A stretch of 64,000 nucleotides of DNA, from the NCBI GenBank assembly GCA_949130485.1, contig OX422201.1, positions 4,252,516 to 4,316,515 on the forward strand, read 5' to 3'. Every line of letters begins with the position of its first letter. Position 1 is the first letter of the stretch. Shown piece after piece: positions 24,546 through 41,832 of this stretch. The DNA comes from Agelas oroides. Its lineage: Eukaryota > Porifera > Demospongiae > Agelasida > Agelasidae. A program made the translations under genes and the position numbers. The notes below the pieces were generated by a model. That model did no database searches. It was not told the origin of the DNA and was given only the letters and a program-made list of their open reading frames with translations.

Positions 24546-25111
24546 GATTTCCATTAATGGCAGAACGTTAGCATCCATAAGCTATACAGTGATTTATATG
24601 GTTAGGGTTGGGTTAGGGTTGGGTTAGGGTTGGGTTAGGGCTGGTATAGGGCTACGACGTATCTGGTCACTTCCCCCTAATAGCCACACTGGCATTGTTC
24701 ATTGTGTTTCTGGTTGTGTAAGTGTGTATAATGTTTGTTTTCAACGTTTCTGTTGTATCAGTCTGCTTGTAGTAGCAGTAATTTCCTTGTACGTACAGTT
24801 TTTCAATCTGCATCTCTCTCCTGTCGCAATTTCATTGGTCAAAACCTTATGTTTGGCAAGAGTTTTGTACGGGATTATAGTAGTATCTCTTTAGATTCAG
24901 TTAATTTGGTTAGAGAGTTGAGAGATAACTCACTGTTTGTACCTGGCTTTCAGACCTCTGAACTGAACTTATTTGTGCATTATGTGTCTACTTCATAGTT
25001 AGGTATCTACTCTTTTAATTGTACTCCTTTTCTGTGGGGTGAATAATAATAATAATAATAATAAATACCGTATAGCATACGGATGCTAACGTTCTGTCGT
25101 TAACGGCTTGT
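24546..25111. mobile_element. 566-bp long form of the telomere-core Mutator-like element, copy C
   Basis: In opposite orientation to copies A and B: starts GATTTCCATTAATGGCAG, ends TCGTTAACGGCTTGT. An exact 9-bp duplication AGGTAAACC flanks it (24537-24545, 25112-25120). It has three GGGTTAGGGTT units near 24602-24640, then ~400 bp of extra sequence absent from the short copies, including an 87-codon frame (24735-24998) without recognisable domains, and an (AAT)n run near 25046. It may be closer to the parental element. Confidence 0.85.
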
Positions 25112-25120
25112 AGGTAAACC

Positions 25121-25524
25121 TCCTCCTGCCATAGTCGTGTATTAAAGCTCCCGTGCAGCCGTGCTCATGCACCGATAATATCCTACACTACAGACTATTT
25201 ATGGTGATGTTAGTAGTATGCATTGTGATTAGCCATAATTATACAACCACTAACATGCAAGTACACGTACGTAAAGCTGATATCTCACTTACATGTACTT
25301 CCATCGTTCAGTGTTTCTCGACCAAATAATTTGCAAATGAATTCATAGCACTGAGGTTGTCATGTGGCTTCCCATTTTTAGTATAATTATAGTACTGTCA
25401 TCTGCGGAATGCAGAATGATTATTGTTGACCTAATATCGTTCCCAGATCACAGAATGCATTTCGCGATCTGTGGTCTGGGAACAAGACTGGATCAGGCTA
25501 GGCGGAGACTGTCAATTCTGCAGA
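25121..25524. other. Upstream region of the THEM6-like gene
   Basis: No gene. A palindrome at about 25439-25483 (GTTCCCAGATCACAG with CTGTGGTCTGGGAAC) is a small relative of the dispersed CCTGGGAACGAGGCTA family and lies just upstream of the gene, so it could overlap its promoter or leader. Confidence 0.5.
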
Positions 25525-26175
25525 ATGTGCTCTCTTATTGTGGGCGTGTTAGCACTTCTCTTCGCCTTCACTGACGCCTGGTACTTTGTGCGGTTCTTCT
25601 TCCTGTTTTTGAAGGTCATTCTGAAGAGGACTCTGGGGAGAGGAGAGTGCTCGATGTCCCAGGAGGACCTTCTGAACAAAGAGTACAGGTGCTATGGAGT
25701 GGTTCTGCCATCTGATCTTGACTGGATGCTGCACATGAACAACTCGAGGTACCTGAGAGAGATGGATTTTGGGAGGGTAGGACTCGGCCTGGAGTGGGGA
25801 ATACGAGATGTGGTGAAGAAGCTTGGTGGGAGAGCTGTACTGAATGCCACAGCAGTCAGATACCGGAGGTCACTAACTCTCTTTCAGCGATTTGTAGTCA
25901 AGACAAGAATCCTTTGTTGGGATGAAGGTGCAATCTACTTTGAGCACAAAGTGGTTGCAAGTGATGGTTTTGTATGCACTGTGGTCTTTGCCAAACTTGC
26001 AGTACGGGGTGTCACAGCACCTGTGATCTTCCAAACACTGGTTGGCTGTGGAAGGAGCCCCCCTCCCCCTCCTGAAGTGCAGAGCTGGATGGAAAGTATT
26101 GTGAGGTCAAGTGAAGCAATGAAGAGAGAAGGAAATGTTATGGAACAGAATTACCAGAATGCAAAGATGGAATGA
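25525..26175 (+). CDS. THEM6: THEM6-like protein (thioesterase superfamily member 6)
   Basis: Start chosen at 25525 (MCSLIVGVLALLFAF) because human THEM6 also opens with a short N-terminal hydrophobic anchor; the in-frame Met 54 bases upstream adds unconserved residues. The 216-aa product has the anchor at residues 3-17, DAWYFVRFF, then VLPSDLDWMLHMNNSRYLREMDFGR, close to the family motif [20 protein letters not shown]. Next come RYRRSLTLFQRF, KTRILCWDE, FEHKVVASDGFVC and a C-terminal PPPEVQSWMESI. This is a hot-dog-fold acyl-thioesterase relative anchored in the ER membrane; human THEM6 supports membrane lipid homeostasis. Length matches human (208 aa). The coding region is uninterrupted. 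Confidence 0.9.
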   Translation: MCSLIVGVLALLFAFTDAWYFVRFFFLFLKVILKRTLGRGECSMSQEDLLNKEYRCYGVVLPSDLDWMLHMNNSRYLREMDFGRVGLGLEWGIRDVVKKLGGRAVLNATAVRYRRSLTLFQRFVVKTRILCWDEGAIYFEHKVVASDGFVCTVVFAKLAVRGVTAPVIFQTLVGCGRSPPPPPEVQSWMESIVRSSEAMKREGNVMEQNYQNAKME

Positions 26176-26452
26176 ATAAGTGGTATTTTTATATGGAAAT
26201 GCAAGTTTGATGCATCTTATTCCCAGATCCCTAGCATGTACAGTCTTGCGGAGCCAGACTCTCACAGAGCCGGACTCTCACACGAAAAGTGGGAGAGAGT
26301 CCGGTCTCTCACATATCGAGTTGGTACTAATAGGCCAAGGAATTTCTGTGGTTGATAATTGACCATAAGTAGGTTAGAGCGGCCAAGTTTTTGAAAGTCT
26401 GGCTTCAATGTCAGTGACTTCCTTGTCAATTGCACACTTGTTCCGCCTATGT

Positions 26453-26525
26453 AATTACCTACTGACTTCAGTGCTGACAGTGCAACACATTGATGTTGCA
26501 CTGTTAGCAAGTCAGTAGGTAAATG
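26453..26525. other. ~73-nt hairpin, possible microRNA precursor or tiny MITE
   Basis: The left arm TACCTACTGACTT and GACAGTGCAACA pairs with the right arm TGTTGCACTGTT and AAGTCAGTAGGTA across a 6-base loop CATTGA, with a small bulge mid-stem. The stem is about 30 bp. Length and loop fit an animal pre-miRNA, but isolated hairpins are also common as miniature transposons. Confidence 0.45.
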
Positions 26526-27140
26526 ACTCCGTCAAGACTATAGCGGGTGCTTGTTAAGAATTGCAACAGTGGGGGTCTGGGAGCATGACTATTTGAGATT
26601 GTAACCTTTAACATTACATTCTGATGGATTCACTGCTATGACATTAATTTATAGGTAAACATGTACACATTGTCTGAATTCTTTGTATAGTGTCTCCAGT
26701 AAGGATTGGGAGGACTACAGTGCATGACTTTGGATCTCTAAGTTAAGGTGTTCAAGCTCAAGCCTGCTTTGAATGAGGTATCCGGCCATAGTGAGCATAC
26801 TCCTTAGAATGTGCATGTTACAATGAGTTGTTCTCTCACTTCTCTGCTCTGCATGGAAAGCTGGATGACATTTCGTCGGTTTGTGTGTGGGGTGAATGAC
26901 TGGAAATCTTATTCTTTCAGAAGACAGTGGTGGAGAGGTTGGGTTGCCATTATAAATCTCTATGCACCCTATCAGAGGTCAAGGCAACTCATATCTTAGT
27001 AGCATGCACTAATAACTTTGGGGCTTAATTTTGATCCTATAGCCAGGCTCCCAACCATGCAGCATGCAGCTCTGAAAGGCAATAGATAGGAAGAGGGCTA
27101 TAAAACAACTTTTATAAAATTCTTCTGCATACACTGCACA

Positions 27141-27203
27141 GGCGGTGATACTCAACTGGTTAGGTTGAACAGCAAGAGTGTCTGTGAGATTGAGCCCAAT
27201 GCC
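27141..27203 (+). repeat. tRNA-like SINE fragment
   Basis: TACTCAACTGGTTAG resembles a tRNA-type A box/D arm, and GAGATTGAGCCC some 30 bases on resembles a pol III B box. No intact cloverleaf can be folded, so it is called a tRNA-derived SINE remnant rather than a tRNA gene. Confidence 0.35.
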
Positions 27204-27322
27204 AATATATGGACTTTGATCTCAATCTGTAGCAACAGCAAGCATTTAGCACAATAGGAACCACTAGCATGCATGATTGTGTGTTTCAGCTCATAGCCAT
27301 GCAGTGGAGCAGGCCTGTAACC

Positions 27323-27374
27323 TAGTCTCGCAAGCCAGACCCACTTGCAGAAGTGGGTCTGGCTTGCGAGACTA
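27323..27374. repeat. Perfect 24-bp palindrome with 4-nt loop
   Basis: TAGTCTCGCAAGCCAGACCC continues to ACTT, then the loop GCAG, then the exact complement ending CGAGACTA. No mismatch in either arm, so it is recent or maintained. A fragment of similar sequence (GGGTCTGGCTTTGCCAGACTA) sits at about 45062-45082, suggesting a dispersed foldback family. Confidence 0.85.
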
Positions 27375-27565
27375 TCTGTAACCATGCATAACACAGGAGT
27401 ACAAATTCTTGTAAGAAAAGAGCCTGAAAGTGATCCAATTAAAAGAAAGTATAATAATACTTGTGAGAACAGTGAGTGGTAAAACTACAACACTACACAT
27501 GACATGCACCCTGATGAAACGTGATGAGTAGTATACATGTCAGTGAGGAGTCATAAGGTACTGAT

Positions 27566-30500
27566 CTACCACCCAGGAGCAGCTTGGGCCAATCTCCGCA
27601 TCCGTCTAGAATGGAAAGAGAGAAAACAACATTGTGTGCTTCATAATTGGTTGACTACTGTATCATGAAGATATACACCTCTGTACAAGTTTGCAAATCT
27701 AAGACATTGTATTGAAAACCGACTGGAGTCAGTCAGTCAGCTCATGGACCAATAGTAGAAGTGAGTATAGTTAGAGAAAACACTAGCAGTGCATTCTAGA
27801 GACAGGACCAAAGTGCCACAGCCAGTAAAGCTAATAAATACTCAACACAACCACACTTCATACCCACATGGAAAATGAAACACACACAAGATCAAGGAGT
27901 TTAGCACCACACCATTTGGGTGCCATACAAAGTGATCATGTGCATCCAGGCACTTCTAATCCCTTTCCATTTGATCATGTGCATCCAGGCACCTCCAATC
28001 CCTTTCCATTTGATCATGTGCATCCAGGCACTTCTAATCCCTTTCCATTTGATCATGTGCATCCAGGCACCTCCAATCCCTTTCCATTTGATCATGTGCA
28101 TCCAGGCACTTCCAATCCCTTTCCATTTGATCATGTGCATCCAGGCACTTCCAATCCCGGCACCTCCAATCCCTTTCCATTTGATCATGTGCATCCAGGC
28201 ACCTCCAATCCAATTTGTTGCAACTAATACGTATATATCTATGCACATGACCACACCCATCATACGTAATAGACATACCAGGTTTCCAGCTACATAGACA
28301 ATTACATATTTCCCTTCCCTGAACACACACACACACCTGGTGTTTCTATCCTGGTCTCTCATCTTCTTCTCCATTTCTGCATCAGTGAGCACCTGTACTG
28401 TGGGTCCCCACTGCTCTGCATCTGCAAGTTGCCTCACTGGGAACTTTATTGCAGGTAGTGGGGCTTCACTATGTGAGCAAGGAAAAGAAGATTCCCTCAA
28501 TCAGAAGTATGAGAGTGGTTGAAGTCATGGCAGCAATGACAGATCATCAGAGATAGTGAATCCATGGAGACTAATTGTATTGCATAAGCAGTTGAAGGCA
28601 TTCTAAATAACAATGTACTACAACAGGTATCCGAACACGTTGGTTAACCAAAGCCAGTGGAAAGCAACTTATCTGAACATCAACAGGGGCTTATTTAATT
28701 GTCAAGAAAGGGCCGAAAGTTGATGGTTAAAAGGTTTGGAGGAGGATCATTAATCTCGTTTCCACACCTCACATTATTCAATGTTTGTACCGTGTGTATT
28801 CTTAGACTACTGCTGTATGATGTCTGGGAACAAGGGTAGGGCAACCCCCATGTTGTACTTTGTATATAAATTATACAGGGGGTCTGGGGGCTTGCCTCCA
28901 GGAAAATTAGACCCTCTGAGATCACTTTTTCAAATAACATTGTCTATGACTGGTCACCACATTCACTAATACTGATAAGGCTCTCTCAACTTGTAAGTTC
29001 CAAGAAGTTCCAAGAAAAGAGGGAGGGGCAAATGCCTCCTTTCCCACTCCAAATTAAAGCCCTGCATCAGGTATGCGAACACGTTGGTTAACTGAAAGTG
29101 TTCACTTTAAACAACCAGATGTCAGCATGGCCACTATTTGGTGCTTAGGATTCACTTTACCCATTGTACGGCAACTGGAGACACGGGATATAACTTTACT
29201 GGCAAGGCAGGATTTACAACAAAGGTTTAATAACCAACTGACAAAGTGACCACTGGGTATCATGTGCAGGAAACTGGGTAACAGTTTACGGTTGTGTGGA
29301 TTCTAGCACTTGCTACATAGCAGTGGCTAGAAGTACAACTTCAGATCTGGTAGCCAGGGGATGCATCACACACCGGTGACAACTTGACAGCAACAAATCA
29401 GTGGTAGTGCACAGCTAGCTCACGCATAGTTAACATACATCATATGGGCTGACAAGTGCAATGGACACCCTCTGTCGTCTTTCAGTTATCTGCAGTCATC
29501 AGTCAACCAAATTCCCTCTGGTCTGAACGTGTTCGGATAAGTGACTTCTACTATATTCCTACTTATCACAATACTGATCAAGTATCTGCATAAGATGCAG
29601 AACTACAAAACAACACGAGCAAATTAACACTAGAAGATGTCCTTATGGAGTTAGTTTAGGCTCACATCAGATGGAGCGAGTGACTAATCTGTCTGTTTCT
29701 CAAAGTGATACTACTTCTTGGTGGCCAGTTTGAAAGAAGGAACATGCTGGATGGGCCTGGGAACAAGGTTATACTTCCCACTGTATGTGCTTGTACTACC
29801 AACAGTAGTCCTCAGTACAGTGGAACCCCTCTATAGCAGACACCATTGGGAACCAACATTTTTCCCCATATAGCGAGGTGTCCCTAACTCAGGGGCTGTA
29901 TCACAGTGATCAATCTGGCAGCAATAAATCATCTCTAACTTGCACCAATAGTCGGCAATGCAGTGGAACCCTATTTAATGGACACCCCTCAACAGCGGAC
30001 ACCCACAATATAACGGACAGTTCCGAAAGTGCCGGCTGTCCTTCCATTCACTTCAGTACTTCAGCAACCCCTGAAAAGCGGACACCACACTACTCTGTAT
30101 AACGGACAGCTTTCATGCCTCCAATCGTACGCAGACAGTAATTAATGACCCCGATTTAGTGGACACTCGTCGACCTTTTCAGCATCATCGCTGCTGGAGT
30201 TAACATCTTGACATTAGATCAGCGCTGTTACTTGTCTCTGCTTAGGCTTCCCTGCCAGCATATAGGTCTATTGGAAAGGTGGCCTTTTTACACTGAACTT
30301 CACAATGTCAAATGCAAGACGCACATGGTGGTCGTATCAATCAATCTCATGCCTCTTTATCAGTTGATTTAAGGGACCAAGATCAAGTGCCAGGATTTAT
30401 AGCATGCATCGATCGTGTGATAAAATGTACCAGGCTTCTCGGTTTTTGTATCCTATGTGTAAGTGACAGTTAAAGCTGTGAGGAGCCTTTCCTTCTTTTA

Positions 30501-33499
30501 CCTGAAAGCATAAGTGCGAGCATGCCAGCTGAGCTGTCCTCTGATGGAGTAGGCAATGGTGGTGGCAAACTCTCCCCCGAGACCCAGGTCGGCACACAGC
30601 TGACGTGCAAACTGCTCTGGGCTGTTGAGAGGGTTGGAGAGGTCCCATTCAAATTGGTCTACAAGTGAGATGTTGCCAACATGGATATTCAGCTGGGTGG
30701 AGAGGAGAGGTTTGCATGTAAAACCATGCCATTGCCATAAAAATGTAAATACACATATTCTGGCCTGTATGGGATATACCGTAGTGTCCCACAAATACGC
30801 CCCCCCCCCCCCCCCCCTCGCGCATAAGCCCCCCCCTGCATTTTTAGTGCAAAGTCTTGCAGAGGTATTTTTATCCCGCGCATAAGCCCCCCCACCCCCC
30901 TGAAGAAGACTCATCCCGTTCAAAATATTGAGATTAAGTTTATTTAAGCCACTCGGCTGTCTACTGTTAAAGTGTCTACTGCAAATGCGGACCGCCCACA
31001 TCAACGATGGACACACCAGTTACTTCGCGGAAGCGCCCTGCTTCCTCGCCCCTCAACGCTGAAGCTCGTCAGCCTACCGCTAGCGCCAGGAGCATCTCTC
31101 CGCTCACGTTCTACGCTCAGCCCCCACCAACAATGAGGTCATGCTTTACTCAATTATGTGGCACCGGAAGGGAGGGCATAATCGCGAGAGAAAATGTCGC
31201 ATCCCGTGTATAAGCCCCCCCTGCGCTTTGTACTAAGGCTAAAGTTGCAAAAGGGGGGGCGTATTTGCGGGACACTACGGTACAACTATTATACTTACTA
31301 ATATACATAAGATTAGTACTACATTCTGAATTAAGTTGCAACTTTTCATATTCAGAAAAACTGCCGGGCAATCTGGGAGACAACTATCTGAGTTAAGAAA
31401 GGATAGGCCCTTATCCAGATCAAGAAAAGCAATCCAACCAAATGGAGACTAATAATGGATCTACATGCATGTACAGATACCTTCCTACAAATATCTTGGC
31501 TAGCGTTACACATGCATGCATGAATGGTGCATGTAGTAATACTTCTAGTACTACTGTATGTATTCTCCCCCACCTTGACGATGACCCTCCTGTCCTCCTC
31601 ATCCTCCGGTATCATGTCTGTGGAGAACTGTTCACATTGCTGCCGGATGGAGGATGATATGGCTGGCACAAAGGGCCCACTGGGTAGCTCCAGGTCATCA
31701 CACAGTAGCTCTGCAAACTGCTCTGGGGTTATCAGAGTTTCTGAGCATGTGTGTGTGTGTGTGTGCGTTGTGCAATATATGTACATGTGTATCCGTTTTC
31801 GTGGGTTAAGTGGGTGATAACAACATAGAATGTGTTGCAAAGGTCCTCCACAGCTTTTGTTACATACTGTATGCACCATAAGTAACAAGGCTATCTCTAG
31901 ATGACATCACACATAAACACAGATAGTCACACATTGACGTATGTATATACAGCCTATCATGCAAAGCAGACGCTATTCCTACTGAAGAGAGAACATACCA
32001 TTCTTGTTCCAGGTGAAGGTATCTCTCAGCTTTTGTCCGTCAATGTCAATGTCCAGTCTGATGGGCACCAGAACTTCAGAAAGGGTAGCTGCCTCACACA
32101 GTCCAGCAGGGTTCTTGTCATCATAGCTGAGCGAGGGACACACAAGTGGTGACAAAGTGCAATCCTCCCAAGTTTAGCACATGAACGATATGAGAGTAGT
32201 TCATATGTGATTGGTGTTACTGCAAACAATGTACCTTAAAAGCTTTAATTAAGGCGCAAAGGCGCCTTGTTTGGAGCGAAAAATTACTTCTGACCCTTGG
32301 AGTAACACCCTTCCAATGAACTCGTGAAGTTCGAAAGAGCTGAGTATGGCTACACTGACAACAGTCAAACTGGAGTATGTTATACGAGGCTATCATGAAT
32401 ACAAGCGTGTTTGGAGTTCAGAGATCAATGAAAGGCTCAACAACAGTCGAAGAACTAGTAGTCTCGAAGTCGCACGAGTCGGGTACGAAATCTCTCTAAA
32501 TAGAAAGTGCCCTTCAAAAATTATTTATGCCGCCAAAGGGCGCCTGCTTTAGAGCGGGAAAAATTAGTTTCCTGTCTTAAGGGTGCTTTCATTGGAGAGG
32601 CACCTTAATTAAAGCTTTTACGGTAGTGTGTAATAGTCCATTTCTTCTCTCCAGCTTTTCAGTTGCATAATGTATAAAAACATGCAATAGAAACGCTGCT
32701 AGCAACTTAACCAGGCATCTACAAGTCATGCTTTATGTGCCTTGTACCACACCACACCTTGTGTGCGATTCAGTGAAGGTATATGTTACATCTTTTTCAC
32801 ATATACCACGATGCAGTGAGGTTGTGAGTAGTGTATGCAAAAAAAGATATAACATACTAGTCTTAGTAGCCATTGTCCCTGTCCTCATTAACTGACTAAC
32901 AAGCTCCTAGATCCTCCATGGGTCTAATAAATAATGAGGGGAGAAAACCTGTTACCATGGTGATGGATATCAAGTAAGCACATTACTCACCACGTGGGGA
33001 AACTCTTGATTCTCTTGGAATTTGTCTTGTAACGTGCAATAGGACTTGCACAGGGGACAGCATCCAGGTGGTAAGAGCTACTTGGAATTTGTGATATCCA
33101 GGAGCTCTTCTTGGTACTCCTGCGGTCACTGGCTGAGTGGTGGAGGGAGGAAGATCGGTCCACACTGGAGTGACTCACAGAATCAAACCCAATTGATGAA
33201 CGATACTTCTCCTCAGCTCCTGAAAGAATATCCTCCACCTCCACCGCCTTCACAATCTGAACATTTGAAGAGATGTTGCTGTAACCGTATCCGATTTGTT
33301 CACTGGCATGTCGCCTCTCGTCCTGATTCATTTTCCGCTTCCATAGTCCAGGGTACTTTTTGTACAAATCACCTCGAAACAGCCGCAGGTAGTTTCCCAC
33401 TTCGGATCCCAGCATGTACTCTTCCCCTTCCTCACCGAGTTTGAAGACCTTCGGCTTTGGCCCGTAGGTTTTCAGCGTCGAACAGAGCTTGGTAGCCAT
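27566..33499 (-). CDS. SMARCB1: SMARCB1/SNF5/INI1, BAF chromatin-remodelling core subunit
   Basis: Six exons in transcript order: 33499-32991, 32126-31999, 31740-31574, 30692-30502, 28468-28337, 27605-27566. All junctions are GT-AG and in phase, giving 388 aa (human 385). The N-terminal winged-helix domain has [23 protein letters not shown] (aa ~28-50); [12 protein letters not shown] follows near aa 145. The two SNF5 repeats are [19 protein letters not shown] through RVIVK and [19 protein letters not shown] through [12 protein letters not shown]. The C-terminal basic helix reads [19 protein letters not shown]; in human this helix docks on the nucleosome acidic patch. The protein bridges BAF/SWI-SNF to nucleosomes. 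Introns carry a 39-bp minisatellite and several DNA elements. Transcription diverges from TCHP, 1.28 kb away. Confidence 0.97.
27934..28211 (+). repeat. 39-bp minisatellite in the last SMARCB1 intron
   Basis: Seven units beginning GATCATGTGCATCCAGGCAC start at 27934, 27973, 28012, 28051, 28090, 28129 and 28183; a 15-bp partial unit (GGCACCTCCAATCCC and flanking) separates the last two. Units differ mostly at CACCTCC versus CACTTCT/CACTTCC. Because 39 is divisible by three, all frames stay open, which explains long spurious reading frames here. Confidence 0.95.
28628..29539. mobile_element. Candidate 0.9-kb element with short inverted ends
   Basis: TATCCGAACACGTT at 28628 is matched by its exact complement AACGTGTTCGGATA ending at 29539. 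A second copy of the left end (ATGCGAACACGTTGGTTAAC) lies at 29070. No coding capacity or clear target duplication. In SMARCB1 intron 4. Confidence 0.4.
29816..30175. mobile_element. Pogo/Tigger-like TA-flanked fragments
   Basis: TACAGTGGAACCCCTCTATA and, 137 bp on, GCAGTGGAACCCTATTTAAT are two copies of a left end typical of pogo-group (Tc1/mariner superfamily) non-autonomous elements. They are followed by reiterated GCGGACACC/AACGGACA words. Broken and nested; no transposase. In SMARCB1 intron 4. Confidence 0.55.
30777..31282. mobile_element. 506-bp element with TACCGTAGTGTCCC ends
   Basis: Left end TACCGTAGTGTCCCACAAAT then ACGCC and a C-run; right end GGGGGGGCGTATTTGCGGGAC then ACTACGGTA. 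The ends form ~30-bp inverted repeats beginning at a TA. The C-run is also repeated inside with ATAAGCCCCCC words. The interior is GC-rich around 31000-31200, with a 68-codon frame starting [14 protein letters not shown] that could be a transposase N-terminal relic. Probably Tc1/mariner-type. In SMARCB1 intron 3. Confidence 0.75.
32232..32625. mobile_element. 394-bp TA-flanked MITE
   Basis: Left end TACCTTAAAAGCTTTAATTA then AGGCGC; right end GCACCTTAATTAAAGCTTTT then ACGGTA, a ~26-bp inverted repeat. No coding capacity. In SMARCB1 intron 1. About 240 bp toward the gene start, 32866-32935 is a separate short repeat (CCATTGTCCCTGTCCTCATTA) recurring at 62480-62525. Confidence 0.7.
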
Positions 33500-34780
33500 G
33501 ATCAGCTAAGCCTAAGATAGTGTAACTTTTAGTTCTAATAGAAGCCCACCAATAATTTTCAGTCTTACCTACCACCCAGCTTGCGCGCGCCGCATCTTTG
33601 TTTATAAATGGCGGGCTAGTGTGAAGGCAGAGACGGTGACCAGGATTTGTAAGGTGGGCATGGGGAGAGTACACATGAGAGTAGTCCCTGATAGCATAGT
33701 AGGAACCTGAAATGTTATTTCAAATTAACGTAAGTTTTTAGTGTATATGGAAAGCTCTGAGCTTAGCCTAGCCTTAGTAGAAAATAGCATAGATAACACA
33801 AGCCGTTAACGACAGAATGTTAGCATCCGTATGCTATACGGTATTTATACCAGCCCTAACCCAACCCTAACCCCACCCTAACCGTATAAATCACTGTATA
33901 GCTTACGGATGCTAACGTTCTGCTATTAATGGAAATCTAGATAACAGCAACAGTCACGGTGTTCTGAGCTCATGTTCTAGTTTGAGTCGTGAACATTGTA
34001 CAGGTATGCAGTATTGATTAATGTACATAAACAATCAGTGAAACTCATCTCTGTTTGAAAAGCAAGCCGGCTTATACAGTAATAGAGCGGGTTTCCTGCT
34101 CTATTATCTAATGTACAAAGTTACAGAGTTGCGACCTCGGTACGTGCAAATGAGTGAGATGTGCCACAAAATGGTGTGAGAAAACATCGTAGTGACTTTC
34201 ATGCGTGAGGCATGTGAAAGTATGATCGCTCTATGGGACTAATTGGTTTATTACCGCATTGCAGAGATGTTATAATGCTATCTTTAATGTCGTCTTACTT
34301 GGTTTGGTTCTATACTTACTTTCGTTCCTAGCTTCACAGTGTTTTACCGATCACCGATTCAGTGCACCTACGATTTAGCCTTGTCTAGTCTAGGGGCGTG
34401 ACCTGGCATTAGAAATCACTTTGTGTGTGCATGTGAGATTTCGGTGCATGTGAGCATGAGGTAGATACTAAATGCGTGAGTCTCACACAAAATGCGTGAA
34501 AGTTGGCAGCTAATACAGCAACGTCAGCACTCTGTTAATGTGGCGAAAAAAACAGACAAACAATGGATGAGTACAGTGGTGCTGTTATGGTAATGAAATC
34601 CTCAAGTTAGCCATGTTCAGAATACAGAAGCTGGCCTCCTGGTTTTTGCTAAACAGATACTGGATCATTGTGGGGCAAGCAGTATGCTAGTCCCTACCCG
34701 AGTGCACAAGTGGACAAGCAGTCATCTGTTGTTGTTTGTTTGTGCACACTCAATGTAGGTGGCTTTATTGTGTTGGAGTG
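33500..34780. promoter_or_regulatory. Divergent SMARCB1/TCHP intergenic region
   Basis: Holds the promoters of both genes. A GC-rich block directly upstream of SMARCB1 (about 33570-33620, GCTTGCGCGCGCCGC) is the likeliest core promoter for that gene. The telomere-core MITE copy B sits between the two. No other coding sequence recognised. Confidence 0.5.
33798..33937. mobile_element. 140-bp Mutator-like MITE with telomere-type core, copy B
   Basis: Nearly identical in length and sequence to the element at 21793: starts ACAAGCCGTTAACGACAG, core CCCTAACCCAACCCTAACCC, ends ATTAATGGAAATC. Flanked by TAGATAAC(A) at 33790-33797 and 33938-33945. The near identity of A and B implies recent activity. 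Confidence 0.85.

Positions 34781-41832
<7,052 letters not shown>

Larger units (their letters stand above)
26176..27565. other. Non-coding between THEM6-like and SMARCB1
   Basis: No coding region recognised. It holds a small hairpin at about 26264-26304 (CCGGACTCTC with GAGAGTCCGG) and three structures listed separately. Confidence 0.5.

Noticed and set aside
24602-24640. Interstitial telomere or chromosome-end scar
   Set aside because: The TTAGGG-like units lie inside a transposon with defined ends and target duplication, seen again twice elsewhere in the window.
27868-28500. Repetitive frames ([13 protein letters not shown] and others) as a secreted repeat protein
   Set aside because: They come from the 39-bp minisatellite lying between two SMARCB1 exons; no start context or other support.
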